50,681 nt of DNA, taken from contig NZ_PVNK01000203.1 in NCBI RefSeq assembly GCF_002994615.1, positions 1 to 50,681 on the forward strand, read 5' to 3'. The notes beneath the pieces were generated by a model, which saw only the letters and a list, made by a program, of their open reading frames with translations, had not been told where the DNA came from and did no database searches. Within the stretch, counting starts at the first letter, position 1, and each line of letters opens with the position of its first letter. This stretch comes from Enhygromyxa salina (GTDB taxonomy: Bacteria > Myxococcota_A > Polyangia > Nannocystales > Nannocystaceae). The position numbers and the translations under genes are program-made. Of this stretch, positions 8,234-17,662 are shown piece by piece.

Positions 8234-9691
8234 ATGCATTCTGACATTATGGATACGTCAGGTTGTGAGTCTCGACTAACCCCCGAGCAGGTTGAGTCGC
8301 TCGCCGATGAGATCGCCACATTCGCCGCTCGCGTCGACGTTGCCAAGCACGCCCTGCTCACGCGCCTGCGGGTGTTCGACCGCTGCGAGGCCTGGGGGGG
8401 CCTGGGGTTCTCGTCCTGCGCCGCCTGGCTCGCCTGGCGGATCGGCGTCGGGCTCAAGGCTGCCCGCGAGCAGGTCCGGGTCGCCCGCGCGCTGGGCTCA
8501 CTCGAGAAGCTCGACGACTTGTTTGGCCGCGGTGAGCTCAGTTACTCCAAGGTCCGAGCGATCACTCGCGTGGCCACACCACAGACCGAGCAGGATCTCA
8601 TCGACTTAGCGATGCACGCCACCGCCGCGCAGGTCGAGCGCCTCGTTCGCTCCTATCGAAACGCCGTCGAGCAGGTCGACGCGTCGCCAGGAACGAAGCA
8701 GTGGGCAGTCGACGAACGTTTTGTGCGCAGGTCAGAGGTCGCGGGGGGCATGGTTCGCATCGAAATTCAGCTGCCACCCGAAGAGGCCGCGCTGGTCTGG
8801 GATGCGGTGATGTCGGCGTCGTCCGGTTGCTCGCTCGCGGAGGCTTCCGCAGAAGCTTCCGAAGCGGCGACTGACGAGGAACCCGTACAAGCCCATGGGT
8901 CACCGATGCCCGAAGCTTCCGCGGAAGCGCTGGCTAGCGACCTGCGCGGGCCCGAGCAGCGCCACGCCGACGCGATCGTCGATGTCGCCCGCGCCTATTT
9001 GCAACACCGCCCGCGGACCCTCGGCTCGGGCTACGAGCTGGTGCTCGTAACCTCCAAAGATCATCTCGAGCAGGATCCAGATACCCCTAGTGGTGTCGGC
9101 GGCTTCTTGCGCGACGGCACGCCGATCGGTGTGGGGGTCGCTCGAATGCTGGCCTGCTGCGGCAGCAAGGTCGCGGTCACGGTCGGCGAGCACGGCGAGG
9201 TCCTCGACGTCGGTCGACGGACTCGGGTGATCCCCTCGGCGATCGGACGCGCGCTGTGGCTGCGAGATCACGGCTGTCGCGTGCCGGGCTGCGAGCGCCG
9301 CTGGCACTTACACGCGCATCATCTCCATGAGTGGGCCGACGGCGGCCCGACCAAGCTGTCGAACCTGGTCCTCGTGTGCCCGGCGCACCACCGTATGATC
9401 CACGAAGGCGTGCTCGACGTGGAACTCCGCGAGGGTCAACCGCGCTTCATCCCAGCGAGCACGAAGCGCGAGCTCGTCGAGGTCCCGGCGAGTGCGGCGA
9501 CCGGAGCCGAACTCGATGAGCTCGAGGAGTGGCTCGGCGACGAAGGCATCAATCTGGGTCCGGAGGTCAACACGCCGCGCTGGGATGGGACGCCGATGCG
9601 ACTGGGGGAGACACTCGACTGGATGCTCATGGCGCAGTCAGATCAAAGCTCGCCACCTCGCTCGTTGGCTCGCGTCGACGCCCGAGAGTGA
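8234..9691 (+). CDS. DUF222-HNH endonuclease family protein (13E12-like)
   Basis: A 485-residue protein. The helical DUF222 region occupies about residues 15-190 (AWGGLGFSSCAAWLAWR, GELSYSKVRAITRV). An Ala/Glu-rich variable stretch (about 200-235) precedes a C-terminal HNH module. That module has a zinc Cys pair (C348, C353), HAHHLHEW with the catalytic His at 362/363, Asn377 in LSNLV, then C382 and H385/H386. It is predicted to be a metal-dependent DNA endonuclease. GTG at 8231, ATG at 8234 and ATG at 8249 are all possible starts. The family is often multicopy and mobile in actinobacteria and myxobacteria, and the AT-richer upstream DNA fits acquisition by transfer. A role in DNA repair or element mobility is unproven. 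Confidence 0.88.
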   Translation: MHSDIMDTSGCESRLTPEQVESLADEIATFAARVDVAKHALLTRLRVFDRCEAWGGLGFSSCAAWLAWRIGVGLKAAREQVRVARALGSLEKLDDLFGRGELSYSKVRAITRVATPQTEQDLIDLAMHATAAQVERLVRSYRNAVEQVDASPGTKQWAVDERFVRRSEVAGGMVRIEIQLPPEEAALVWDAVMSASSGCSLAEASAEASEAATDEEPVQAHGSPMPEASAEALASDLRGPEQRHADAIVDVARAYLQHRPRTLGSGYELVLVTSKDHLEQDPDTPSGVGGFLRDGTPIGVGVARMLACCGSKVAVTVGEHGEVLDVGRRTRVIPSAIGRALWLRDHGCRVPGCERRWHLHAHHLHEWADGGPTKLSNLVLVCPAHHRMIHEGVLDVELREGQPRFIPASTKRELVEVPASAATGAELDELEEWLGDEGINLGPEVNTPRWDGTPMRLGETLDWMLMAQSDQSSPPRSLARVDARE

Positions 9692-9871
9692 CGTCCCGCG
9701 CCGGGTGTCCGCGGCCCCATTCCGGCGTGGTTTCGCCGCCGAGAGGGACGTCGGGAAGATCTGGAGCATCGGCGGCGGGGCGCGAATGAGGAGGCCTTCG
9801 CGCGGCAGCTGATCGGGCGTCGTGAATAGCAAGTCGAGAAGGCTGGGGGCCCAGCAGCGTGCACGCCCTCG

Positions 9872-11941
9872 CTACTCGCTCCGGACGGTGATCGGGTTGG
9901 ACTGCGTCGTCGTCCTGCCGCCCTTGTCGACCTCGAACTCCAGCACCGCCGAGATGGTGTCGGGCACATCCAGCGTCACGCTGACGAGGTCGGTCGTGGA
10001 CCGGTTGAGCGCGGTGATCGTGCTGGAGTCCAGGACATAGGTGGTCGCGGCACGCGAAGCGTCGTAGCTGACCAGGGTCGCGCTGCTGATGTCACCCTTG
10101 TAGAGGGGGTCGACATCCATCGTGAGCTGGTCGTCGCCCGAGCTGCCGCCCTTGGGCACGTCGATCGAGCAGTGCGAGCAGATCGGGGTCTCGGGCTGCG
10201 GATCGAGCAGGCTGTCCCAGCTGCTGATCCCGCAGGTCGCCGGCGTCCCGAGGTCGCTGCTTTGGTCGAAGCTCTCGAGGGTCTCGGCGGCGACGACGTC
10301 GGCGTAGACGGTGTCGACCTCGAAGAAGAAGGTGCCGAGGTTGCCGTCAGTGGCCGGGGCGGAGGCCGTGCAGGTCAGCTGTGGGCACGAGTAGGACGGC
10401 TTGCCCGCGCAGGCGCTGGCCAGGGCCGCGCAGACCGACACGCGCCGGACCGCGTTGGGGACGCCGCCGCCGAAGTCGGCGGCGTCTCCGGTCGCGTAGC
10501 CCGTGTCGTAGAGCAGCTCGGCGACCTCGCTCGGGCGTAGCTCGGGGCGGTAGGACCAGATCAGCGCCGCGGCCCCGGACGCGACAGCCGCCGAGACCGA
10601 GGTCCCGGTCAAGGCCGCGTGGAGGTTGGGCGAGACGCCGCCGACGCCGTTGGAGCCGAGCGCGACGAGCCGGGGCTGGCCGCCCGTGCGGGCGTTGATC
10701 AGGGGCTGGTCGTGCTCGTCGACGCCGCCGACGGCGTAGACCAGGGGTCGGTAGGCGGCGCCGCCGAACACGGGCCGGCCCAGGCTCCCGCCGGGCGTGA
10801 AGCCGAGGCTCGTGCAGGTCGCGCTGTCCGGGGCCGGGATGTTCTCGAAGGCCGCGGGCTCGGTCGGGCCCGCGGTCTCGGTCTCGTCCTCGCAGCCCGG
10901 GCTGGGGTTGTTGCCGGCCGCGACGAACACGAGCGCGCCCGAGCACGAGGCGTACTCGAGCGCGGACTGAAGCGAGCGCATCGGCCCGCGGCTTGGATCG
11001 ATGGGCTCGCCGAGGCCGCGCTCCCAACCGAGGCTGAGGTTGAGGACCAGGCGCTCGCTGCCACCGGGCCCGCCGAGGCGCTCGTTCCAGTCCCGGACCG
11101 CGGCATAGACCGCCATCGCGAGGTCGCCCTGCGTGCCCTGATGCCCGCCCTCGATCCAATTCGGCGGCGTGTCCCAGGCCGTCCGCGGCAGCGCGATGAA
11201 GTGGTTGAGGTTGTCGATGCAGCTGGGGTCGTGGCTGGGGCAGGCGAGGTCTTCGATGATCGCGGCGATCTGCAGGCCGTGCTCGTTGATCGGCGTGACG
11301 TGGCCGGCCGCGGCGCTGCCCGAGGTCGAGTCGATCACGCCAAGGTCGACGTTGGCGCGAAATCCAACCGTCGATCCGAGATCGATGCCGTCGACCCGAT
11401 CGACGTTGAGCCCGAAGGCCTCCTGCAGCCCCTCGCGGACGACGGTGTCGTAGAGGTCCGTGCCCTGGGTGCCCTGGCCCAAGCAGTCGGGCGCCACGGA
11501 GTTGAGCGAGATCATGCCCGAGGCGTGCATTTGGTCGAACAGGTCGATGTAGTCCTGCTGGCTGACCGACGGCGCCTCGGGCTCGTACATGCAGTAGCGA
11601 CCCAGAGCCCCCGGCGCCGGCACGCCGAGGCTCTGGATGTCTGGCGAGCCCGTGTCGAACATCCTGATCGCGTTCCAGCCGCCCGGGAGCGTGCCCGCGA
11701 GGCTGCAGTCCTCCTGACCAGGATCGAGCACGCCGATGAGGCGAGCGTTGGGGCACGAGACGACCGGATAGTTGAGCGAAGAGCGGGGCTCGGGCTCCGC
11801 GTGGGTCCCGGGCGCGACGCTCGACGGGAGCGCGGACGCGTCGTCGGCGGTCTGCGGATCGAGCTCGGGGTCGTCGAAGCCCTCGCCGGAGACGCAGCCA
11901 AGCAAAGCGGAGGTGGCGATGAGATGGAAAGCTGTCTTCAT
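9872..11941 (-). CDS. Subtilisin-like (S8) serine protease lipoprotein
   Basis: A 689-residue secreted protease. The ATG at 11941 gives MKTAFHLIATSALLGC with a lipobox Cys16. The S8 triad is complete: Asp204 in LGVIDST, His221 in NEHGLQIA, Ser448 in LTGTSVSAA, with the oxyanion Asn344 in AAGNN. Residues 17-195 form a Cys-containing pro-region. About 190 residues after the catalytic domain are Cys-containing and beta-rich, probably a P-domain-like or substrate-binding module. It follows the WD40 kinase on the same strand after 255 bp, a gap with an A/T-rich stretch at about 12019-12042 that could hold its own promoter. It probably acts at the outer surface on proteins. The substrate is unknown. 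Confidence 0.92.
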   Translation of the reverse strand: MKTAFHLIATSALLGCVSGEGFDDPELDPQTADDASALPSSVAPGTHAEPEPRSSLNYPVVSCPNARLIGVLDPGQEDCSLAGTLPGGWNAIRMFDTGSPDIQSLGVPAPGALGRYCMYEPEAPSVSQQDYIDLFDQMHASGMISLNSVAPDCLGQGTQGTDLYDTVVREGLQEAFGLNVDRVDGIDLGSTVGFRANVDLGVIDSTSGSAAAGHVTPINEHGLQIAAIIEDLACPSHDPSCIDNLNHFIALPRTAWDTPPNWIEGGHQGTQGDLAMAVYAAVRDWNERLGGPGGSERLVLNLSLGWERGLGEPIDPSRGPMRSLQSALEYASCSGALVFVAAGNNPSPGCEDETETAGPTEPAAFENIPAPDSATCTSLGFTPGGSLGRPVFGGAAYRPLVYAVGGVDEHDQPLINARTGGQPRLVALGSNGVGGVSPNLHAALTGTSVSAAVASGAAALIWSYRPELRPSEVAELLYDTGYATGDAADFGGGVPNAVRRVSVCAALASACAGKPSYSCPQLTCTASAPATDGNLGTFFFEVDTVYADVVAAETLESFDQSSDLGTPATCGISSWDSLLDPQPETPICSHCSIDVPKGGSSGDDQLTMDVDPLYKGDISSATLVSYDASRAATTYVLDSSTITALNRSTTDLVSVTLDVPDTISAVLEFEVDKGGRTTTQSNPITVRSE

Positions 11942-12196
11942 GTCGATATCCCGTGTCGCGCGAGGATCGGCCGCGCTCGCGGGGGCAGTGCCATGGACCC
12001 GCGCGAGGGATTGCGAATTTGACAAAAAACCAAAGAAAGCCTGTCCGAGCCGTTTTGGACGGTCGGAGGGCGTGCGCTTTTTTCGCGCAGCTCGGCCAGG
12101 CGTCGCGCCAAGAGCGCGAGCGAGGCGGAGAGGGGGCTGTCTTCGCTCGGCAGTGCCGCGAGCCCATCGGAGGGATTGCGCTGGGGGGCGAGAAAT

Positions 12197-15100
12197 TCAG
12201 CGCCGCCCGTGGGCGCGCTCGCAGGCGCGAAAGCTGGCCTCGGCCTCGGCCGGATCTTCGCCGAGGTCGCGGATCCGCTGGCCGACGCCGAGGCAGGAGA
12301 TGTTCGCGAGCCACAGTCGCGTCGTGAGCCTGTCGATGTCGTGGCTGAGCTCGGCCAGGCGCCAGATCCTGAGCTCCGCGTCGACCGAGGCCGAGACCGC
12401 CAGGCCCCGGGCTGGATCGACGGCGAGATCGACGACCGCGCCCGCGTGGCCCGACAGCACGATCGCGCGGCCGCCCTGATCGAGGGCCCACAGGCGCAAG
12501 GTGTTGTCGTCGGCGTGGGTCAAGACGCGCTCGTCGCCGACGAAGCGCGCGCCCCAGACCGTGCCCGCGTGGCCCGAGAGGGTGTGCAGCAAGGTGCCGT
12601 CGCCCGCGTCCCAGACCCTCGCGGTGCCGTCGGCCGAGGCCGTGACCACGCGCCGCCCCGCCGGATCGAAAGCGACGCTCTGGACCCGCATGCCGTGGCC
12701 GCGCAAGACGATCGCGTGGCTGGGGTCGAGGTCGGGCCACAGCCGCGCGTCGTGATCGTCCGAGGCCGTCGCCCAGACCCCCGCGCGGCTGCGGGTCAGG
12801 TCCCGAATCGGGCCCCGGTGGCCGTCGAGGACCGCGATCGCGGCGCCATCTTCGGCTCGCCAGATCCGCAAGCTGCCGTCGAAGGAGCTCGTGGCGAGGT
12901 GTCCGTTGGCCGGACTCTCGACGATCTGCGTGACGATGCCCGTGTGTCCGAGCAACGCGACGCTGCGCTCGAGCCTGGGGGTCCAGATCCGCGCGCTGTG
13001 GTCCGAGGAGGCCGAGAGCAGGGCGCCGTCGGCCGTGAAGCGCAGGGCCCGGATCGCGTCGGTGTGGAGGGGGGAGTCGTGGCGCTCGCCGCTGGTCGGA
13101 TCCCAGACCACGATGTCGCCGTTGTTGGCCCCCGCGGCGACCCGCTCGCCGCGAGGCTCAAACACCGCGACGTTCCAGGCTCCGTCGCGGTCGAGGCGGG
13201 CCAGCTCGACGCCCGAGTCCGAGGCCCAGACCCGCACGCTGCCGTCGGCGCCCGCGCTGAGCACTCGCTCGGCCGCGGGCCCGAGCTCGACGCTGTGGAG
13301 GTTGGCGCGGTGACCCTGCAAGGGCAGATCGAGGCGCGGGCGGGCGAGATCCCAGATCCGCAGCTCGCCGTCGTAGGACCCGGTAGCGAGCCAGCGGCCG
13401 CCGGGGTCGAGCTCGAGCGGCATCAGGGCCTCTTTGTGGCCGCGCAGCTCGACGACGGGGCCGCGACCGTCGACCCGCAAGACCCGGGCGACGGCGTCGA
13501 AGCAGCTCGTGATCAGGCGCTGGCCCTGGGGGTCGAAGCGCAGGCCCCAGACCTGCGCGGGGTGGCGGACGAGCGAGGTCTTGGCGCTCGGATCGTCGAG
13601 CGACGCGACCTGCACGCTGCCGTCGACCGCCGCCGTGGCGAGCTTCGTGCCGTGGATCGCGAGGGCCGAGATCGCGGCCTCGTGGGCCGTGAACACCCCG
13701 AGGGCCTCGGCCTTCGCTGCGCCCGCTTCGAGAGCCCAGGCCCGCCCGGTCCCGTCGTCGGCCGCCGTCACGACGCGGCCGTCGGCGACGAAGCGCGCGT
13801 GGTAGATCGGCCGGGTGTGGCCGCTCGCGCTGGCCAGCTGCTCACCCGAATCGAGCGCCCAGATCCTGGCCTCGGCGTCGCTCGAGGCGCTGACGAGGCG
13901 CCGCCCCGCGGCGTCGAAATCGAGCGCATGCACGGCGCGCGCGTGGCCGGCGAGGCGGCGAGAGACCCCGGACTCGAGCTCGGTCAGCCGCAGCTCGCCG
14001 GACTTGCTCGCCGACGCCAGGGTCCGACCATCGGGGCTCAGGCCGAGGGCCGTCACCGGGGCCTCGTGCTCGACCACGAGCTCCGGCGCCCCGTCTTGGC
14101 TTGGCCACGCGCGAACGCTCCTGTCGGCCGAGCCCGTGAACAGGCGCCCGCCCTCGGGGCTGCGCGCGAGCGAGGTGACCGCGCCCTCGTGGCGGTAGAG
14201 CAGGCGCCCCTGGCCGCTGTCGAGCTCCCAGCGCCAGACCTCGCCGTCGATCGAGGCCGAGTAGAGCGCGTCCTCGTCGGGCGCGAAGACCAGGCCCACG
14301 ACGACGTCGCGGTGGCCATCGAACACGGCGTGGCTGAGCGGTCGACCGAGGCTGAGGTTGGCGGCCGAGAGCCAGGTCTCGCTCGCCCGGCTCGACGGGC
14401 TGACCTCGCGCAGGAGCACCGCGGCCATCGCCGGATCGACGTGGTCGACCTCGCCGAATTCGGGCTGGTAGCTGCGGTAGACGCTGAGCTTGGTCGCGTC
14501 TCGGGCTCGGCGGGCGTCGTCGTTGGCCTGCGCGAGGCCCCGCTCGCGCTCGATCTGCAGGAGGTCCTCGGTCAGCGCGTTCCAGTAGCGCTGGCGGACG
14601 TTCGCGCGCAGCTCCTTCGTGGCCCAGACCGCGAGCGCGGTGATGATCAGCAGCGCCCCGGAGCCGAGGCCGAGGGCCCGAAGGCGGCGGCGGCGACGAA
14701 CCCGGGGGTCGTCGGCCAAGGCCGCGAGCAGGGCGGCCATGCTCGGCCAGCGCGCGCCGGGCTCTCGGGCCAGGCCGCGCTCGAGCACGGCGCGCAGCCA
14801 GGTCGGGACCGCCCGGCTCGCGCTGAGCTCCGGGTCATCGATGACGCCGGCGGTGACCGAGATGCCGATCTCGGCGACGGTCTTGCCCACGAAGGGCCGG
14901 CAACCGTAGAGGCCCTCCCACAGGGCGACACAGAAGCTGAACTGATCCGTGCGCTCGTCGGTCGGGGCCCCGCTGAATTGCTCGGGCGCCATGTAGGCGG
15001 GCGTGCCCAGGAGCGCGCCCGTTCGGGTCAGGGGCGTGTCGAGCGGGCTGCGCTCGGGTCGGGGCGCGGACGGCTCGGAGGGAGCTGACTGGCTGAGCTC

Positions 15101-15763
15101 GCCCGCCTGGGCGTAGGCGAGGCCGAAGTCGGCGACTCGAACCCGGCCGTCGTCGCCGACGAGCACGTTGTCCGGCTTGAAGTCGCGGTGGACGATGCCG
15201 GCCTCGTGGGCCGCGGCCAGGCCGGCGCCCGCGGGCAGGTAGGCGGCCAGGACCTCGGACCAGCTGCGCGGCTCGGCCTCCAGCCAGGCTCGCATGTCGC
15301 GGCCGGCGACGTACTCCATCGAGACGAACACCTCATCCTCGACGCTGCCGACCTCGTAGACCGTGACGACGTTGGGGTGCGAGAGCCTGGCCATCGCCTG
15401 GGCCTCGCGCTGGAGCCGGGACTGGGCCTCGGCGCTCGACCTCGACCCGCGCAGGAGCTTGACGGCGACGCGACGATCGAGCTGGTCGTCGTAGGCCAGG
15501 TACACGATGCCCATGCCCCCGGCCCCGAGCTCGCGCAACACGAGGTAGCGATCGAGGCGTGTCGGCGTCGCAGGTTTGCCGAACAGCGCCGCGCGCATGA
15601 GCTGCTTTTGGCGCCGGGTCTCGAAGCCCGGGCGAGCGCCGAGCGCCTGCTTGGCGGCGTCGATGGCCGGCGAGCGGGGCGGCAGTTCGTCCGCGTTCAC
15701 TTCGGGCGCGTTCACTTCGGGCGCGTCCGCTTCGGGCGCGTTCGGCTCGGGCGCTTCGGACAT
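12197..15763 (-). CDS. Ser/Thr protein kinase with C-terminal WD40 repeats
   Basis: A 1188-residue membrane kinase. The N-terminal 65 residues are acidic/Pro-rich and include a 15-bp tandem repeat. The Hanks kinase domain spans about 73-350: glycine loop LGAGGMGIVY, Lys102 in VAVKLL, catalytic HRDFKPDN (Asp194), DFG Asp212, and GTPAYMAPEQF in the activation segment. One TM helix lies at about 361-381 after an Arg cluster. From about 480 to 1165 there are some 14-16 WD40 units (GHRDVVVGLVFAP, GSADRSVRAW, SASSDHSARIW), likely one or two propellers. It starts 21 bp after the sigma-factor stop codon, so the two are predicted to be an operon and functional partners. Confidence 0.95.
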   Translation of the reverse strand: MSEAPEPNAPEADAPEVNAPEVNADELPPRSPAIDAAKQALGARPGFETRRQKQLMRAALFGKPATPTRLDRYLVLRELGAGGMGIVYLAYDDQLDRRVAVKLLRGSRSSAEAQSRLQREAQAMARLSHPNVVTVYEVGSVEDEVFVSMEYVAGRDMRAWLEAEPRSWSEVLAAYLPAGAGLAAAHEAGIVHRDFKPDNVLVGDDGRVRVADFGLAYAQAGELSQSAPSEPSAPRPERSPLDTPLTRTGALLGTPAYMAPEQFSGAPTDERTDQFSFCVALWEGLYGCRPFVGKTVAEIGISVTAGVIDDPELSASRAVPTWLRAVLERGLAREPGARWPSMAALLAALADDPRVRRRRRLRALGLGSGALLIITALAVWATKELRANVRQRYWNALTEDLLQIERERGLAQANDDARRARDATKLSVYRSYQPEFGEVDHVDPAMAAVLLREVSPSSRASETWLSAANLSLGRPLSHAVFDGHRDVVVGLVFAPDEDALYSASIDGEVWRWELDSGQGRLLYRHEGAVTSLARSPEGGRLFTGSADRSVRAWPSQDGAPELVVEHEAPVTALGLSPDGRTLASASKSGELRLTELESGVSRRLAGHARAVHALDFDAAGRRLVSASSDAEARIWALDSGEQLASASGHTRPIYHARFVADGRVVTAADDGTGRAWALEAGAAKAEALGVFTAHEAAISALAIHGTKLATAAVDGSVQVASLDDPSAKTSLVRHPAQVWGLRFDPQGQRLITSCFDAVARVLRVDGRGPVVELRGHKEALMPLELDPGGRWLATGSYDGELRIWDLARPRLDLPLQGHRANLHSVELGPAAERVLSAGADGSVRVWASDSGVELARLDRDGAWNVAVFEPRGERVAAGANNGDIVVWDPTSGERHDSPLHTDAIRALRFTADGALLSASSDHSARIWTPRLERSVALLGHTGIVTQIVESPANGHLATSSFDGSLRIWRAEDGAAIAVLDGHRGPIRDLTRSRAGVWATASDDHDARLWPDLDPSHAIVLRGHGMRVQSVAFDPAGRRVVTASADGTARVWDAGDGTLLHTLSGHAGTVWGARFVGDERVLTHADDNTLRLWALDQGGRAIVLSGHAGAVVDLAVDPARGLAVSASVDAELRIWRLAELSHDIDRLTTRLWLANISCLGVGQRIRDLGEDPAEAEASFRACERAHGRR
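15696..15755. repeat. 15-bp tandem repeat, four copies, in kinase N-terminus
   Basis: Four head-to-tail 15-bp units with consensus ttcacttcgggcgcg on the plus strand: the first two are identical and the other two have a few substitutions. They encode the E-V-N-A-P / E-A-D-A-P pentapeptides at the start of the WD40 kinase. Unit length is a multiple of three, so copy-number change would alter linker length without shifting frame. Confidence 0.85.
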
Positions 15764-15784
15764 GTCGGCCGATGTCCGCGGAGC

Positions 15785-16396
<612 letters not shown>

Positions 16397-16778
16397 CGCG
16401 GGCGAGTGTAGCGCCTTGTCGTGGGGAGTGCGCCGGAGGTCCGAGCGTCCGCCGAAGGCGACAAGGAGGCTGACTGCGCAACGTCCGCGGCCGAACCACT
16501 TTGTCGCCCTCGCGCATGCCTGTTTCGGGACCCGTGACCGAGCGCGCAGACGAAGACTTGATCGAAGATCTCCGCGCTGCCTGATGGTCTCGCGCAAGCG
16601 CGCCCGAGCGCAGCCCGATCTCGACGGCGTCGCCTTCGCTCATCGCGAGTCGTCGGGCGCGGCCGCAGCCGAGGCCTTGCGGGCGCGGCTGTCTCGCGGA
16701 GGGGTCGGTGACGATCGGTGACGGTCGGTGACGCGGCGGTTGCTCTGTCGTACCTGACGGTCCGCCCCGATCCTGCGC
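16397..16778. other. Divergent regulatory gap
   Basis: This 382-bp region lies between the sigma-factor gene (minus) and the LuxR-like gene (plus). No credible coding frame was found; it should carry the promoters of both. The only distinct structure is the three-copy 10-bp repeat at 16704-16733. Confidence 0.5.
16704..16733. repeat. Three 10-bp direct repeats, helically phased
   Basis: The unit (g/a)tcggtgacg occurs three times with an exact 10-bp period: 16704-16713, 16714-16723 and 16724-16733. Only the first base varies. A spacing of one helical turn would place each copy on the same DNA face. It lies 45-75 bp upstream of the LuxR-like gene and about 310 bp upstream of the sigma-factor start, so it is a candidate iteron-type binding site for a regulator of one or both genes. 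Confidence 0.6.
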
Positions 16779-17258
16779 ATGGTCGGACCTCCTCCGATCA
16801 TGACCAGCAAAGCCCCAGTCTCCCCGCGCGATCCAGTCTCCATCGTCTCCACGCCCGTCGACCACGTGGCTCGGATCAACGAGGTGGTGAAGCTCCTCGT
16901 CGCGGGCCTGCGCGATGCCTATGGGCTCAACGAGCTCGAGCAGTCCCTCGCCCAGGCGGTCTTGTTTGGGTCGACCAGCCGCGCGATCGCGGGGCAGCTC
17001 GGCGTCGATGAGGGGGCCGCGCTCGGGGCGATTCAGAAGCTCCTGGCCCGGACCAACACCGACGGGCGCGGGGGGCTGATGCGACTGGCCCTGCGCCTCG
17101 CGGGCGAGCGCGAGCGCGCGGACGTCCCGATCGCGAGCGCGTCGGGGCTCGCGCCGTCGCGCTCGAGCTGCGGGCGCGACCCGAAGGTGACGCGGGTGAC
17201 CGCGACGCGCTCGCGCTACGCCGGGGCGTGGCCAGTCGCGCCGGCCCGCATCTCGTGA
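16779..17258 (+). CDS. Small LuxR/GerE-like helix-turn-helix protein
   Basis: A 159-residue protein with no receiver or ligand domain recognised. Residues about 45-110 resemble a GerE-type helix-turn-helix: LNELEQSLAQAVLFGSTS followed by RAIAGQLGVDEGAALGAIQ and KLLARTNTDGRGGLMRLAL. This parallels the family pattern of L-T-x-x-E through R-E-I-A-x-x-L to the K-L-x-x-x-S-R-x-x-L end. The last 45 residues are Arg/Ser-rich and look disordered. ATG 16800 (MTSKAPVS) is an alternative start; neither has a good ribosome-binding site. It is divergent from the sigma-factor/kinase operon and could regulate it. The match to the family is moderate. Confidence 0.55.
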   Translation: MVGPPPIMTSKAPVSPRDPVSIVSTPVDHVARINEVVKLLVAGLRDAYGLNELEQSLAQAVLFGSTSRAIAGQLGVDEGAALGAIQKLLARTNTDGRGGLMRLALRLAGERERADVPIASASGLAPSRSSCGRDPKVTRVTATRSRYAGAWPVAPARIS

Positions 17259-17285
17259 AGTCGTCGACGGCCGGCATGGACAGAC

Positions 17286-17447
17286 TCAGCGCTCGTACAT
17301 GTCGGTACGTAGTTGGGCACGTCGAGTCGGGATCCGGAGCAGGCGCATGGGATTGTTCCGCTCGTCATGAATCCGGCGCAGCTCGGCGATGGCCGGCAAC
17401 AGGACGACGCAGACACAGGCGACAGAAGCAACGATGGTGATGAGCAT
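17286..17447 (-). CDS. Small single-span membrane protein, 53 residues
   Basis: A 53-residue open frame starting MLITIVASVACVCVVLLP: one clear transmembrane helix (about 2-19), then a strongly basic tail (ELRRIHDERNNPMRLLRIP) ending in an acidic DMYER. An AAGGA sequence about 9 bases upstream of the ATG (plus-strand 17457-17461) is a good ribosome-binding site, which supports this start over the longer open frame. The positive-inside rule predicts the C-terminus in the cytoplasm. It lies between the LuxR-like gene and the monooxygenase gene. No family was recognised; it could be a small regulator of a membrane protein. Confidence 0.45.
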   Translation of the reverse strand: MLITIVASVACVCVVLLPAIAELRRIHDERNNPMRLLRIPTRRAQLRTDMYER

Positions 17448-17662
17448 GATGGCGGTTCCTTGCTGCGCCACGGGGTGTGGCAGGCGCCGACTATTCGCTG
17501 AAATCTCCGCGGTGCAAGCCATCGTGCATGTGAGTCGAGCTGGCCACTCTCATCGCCACGCGGAGGGCGTGGAGGGTGGTCATCGGGGGCGGTCGCGTTT
17601 GGCCATCTCGGCTCGTGGTCACGGTAGCGCACAACCCTGGCCTGCGCGCCGCGCCGTGGCGC

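Noticed and set aside
9690..9752. gacgtccc / gggacgtc inverted repeat between the HNH and protease genes
   Set aside because: Eight-base arms 47 bases apart with no T-run; not enough to call a terminator or element end.
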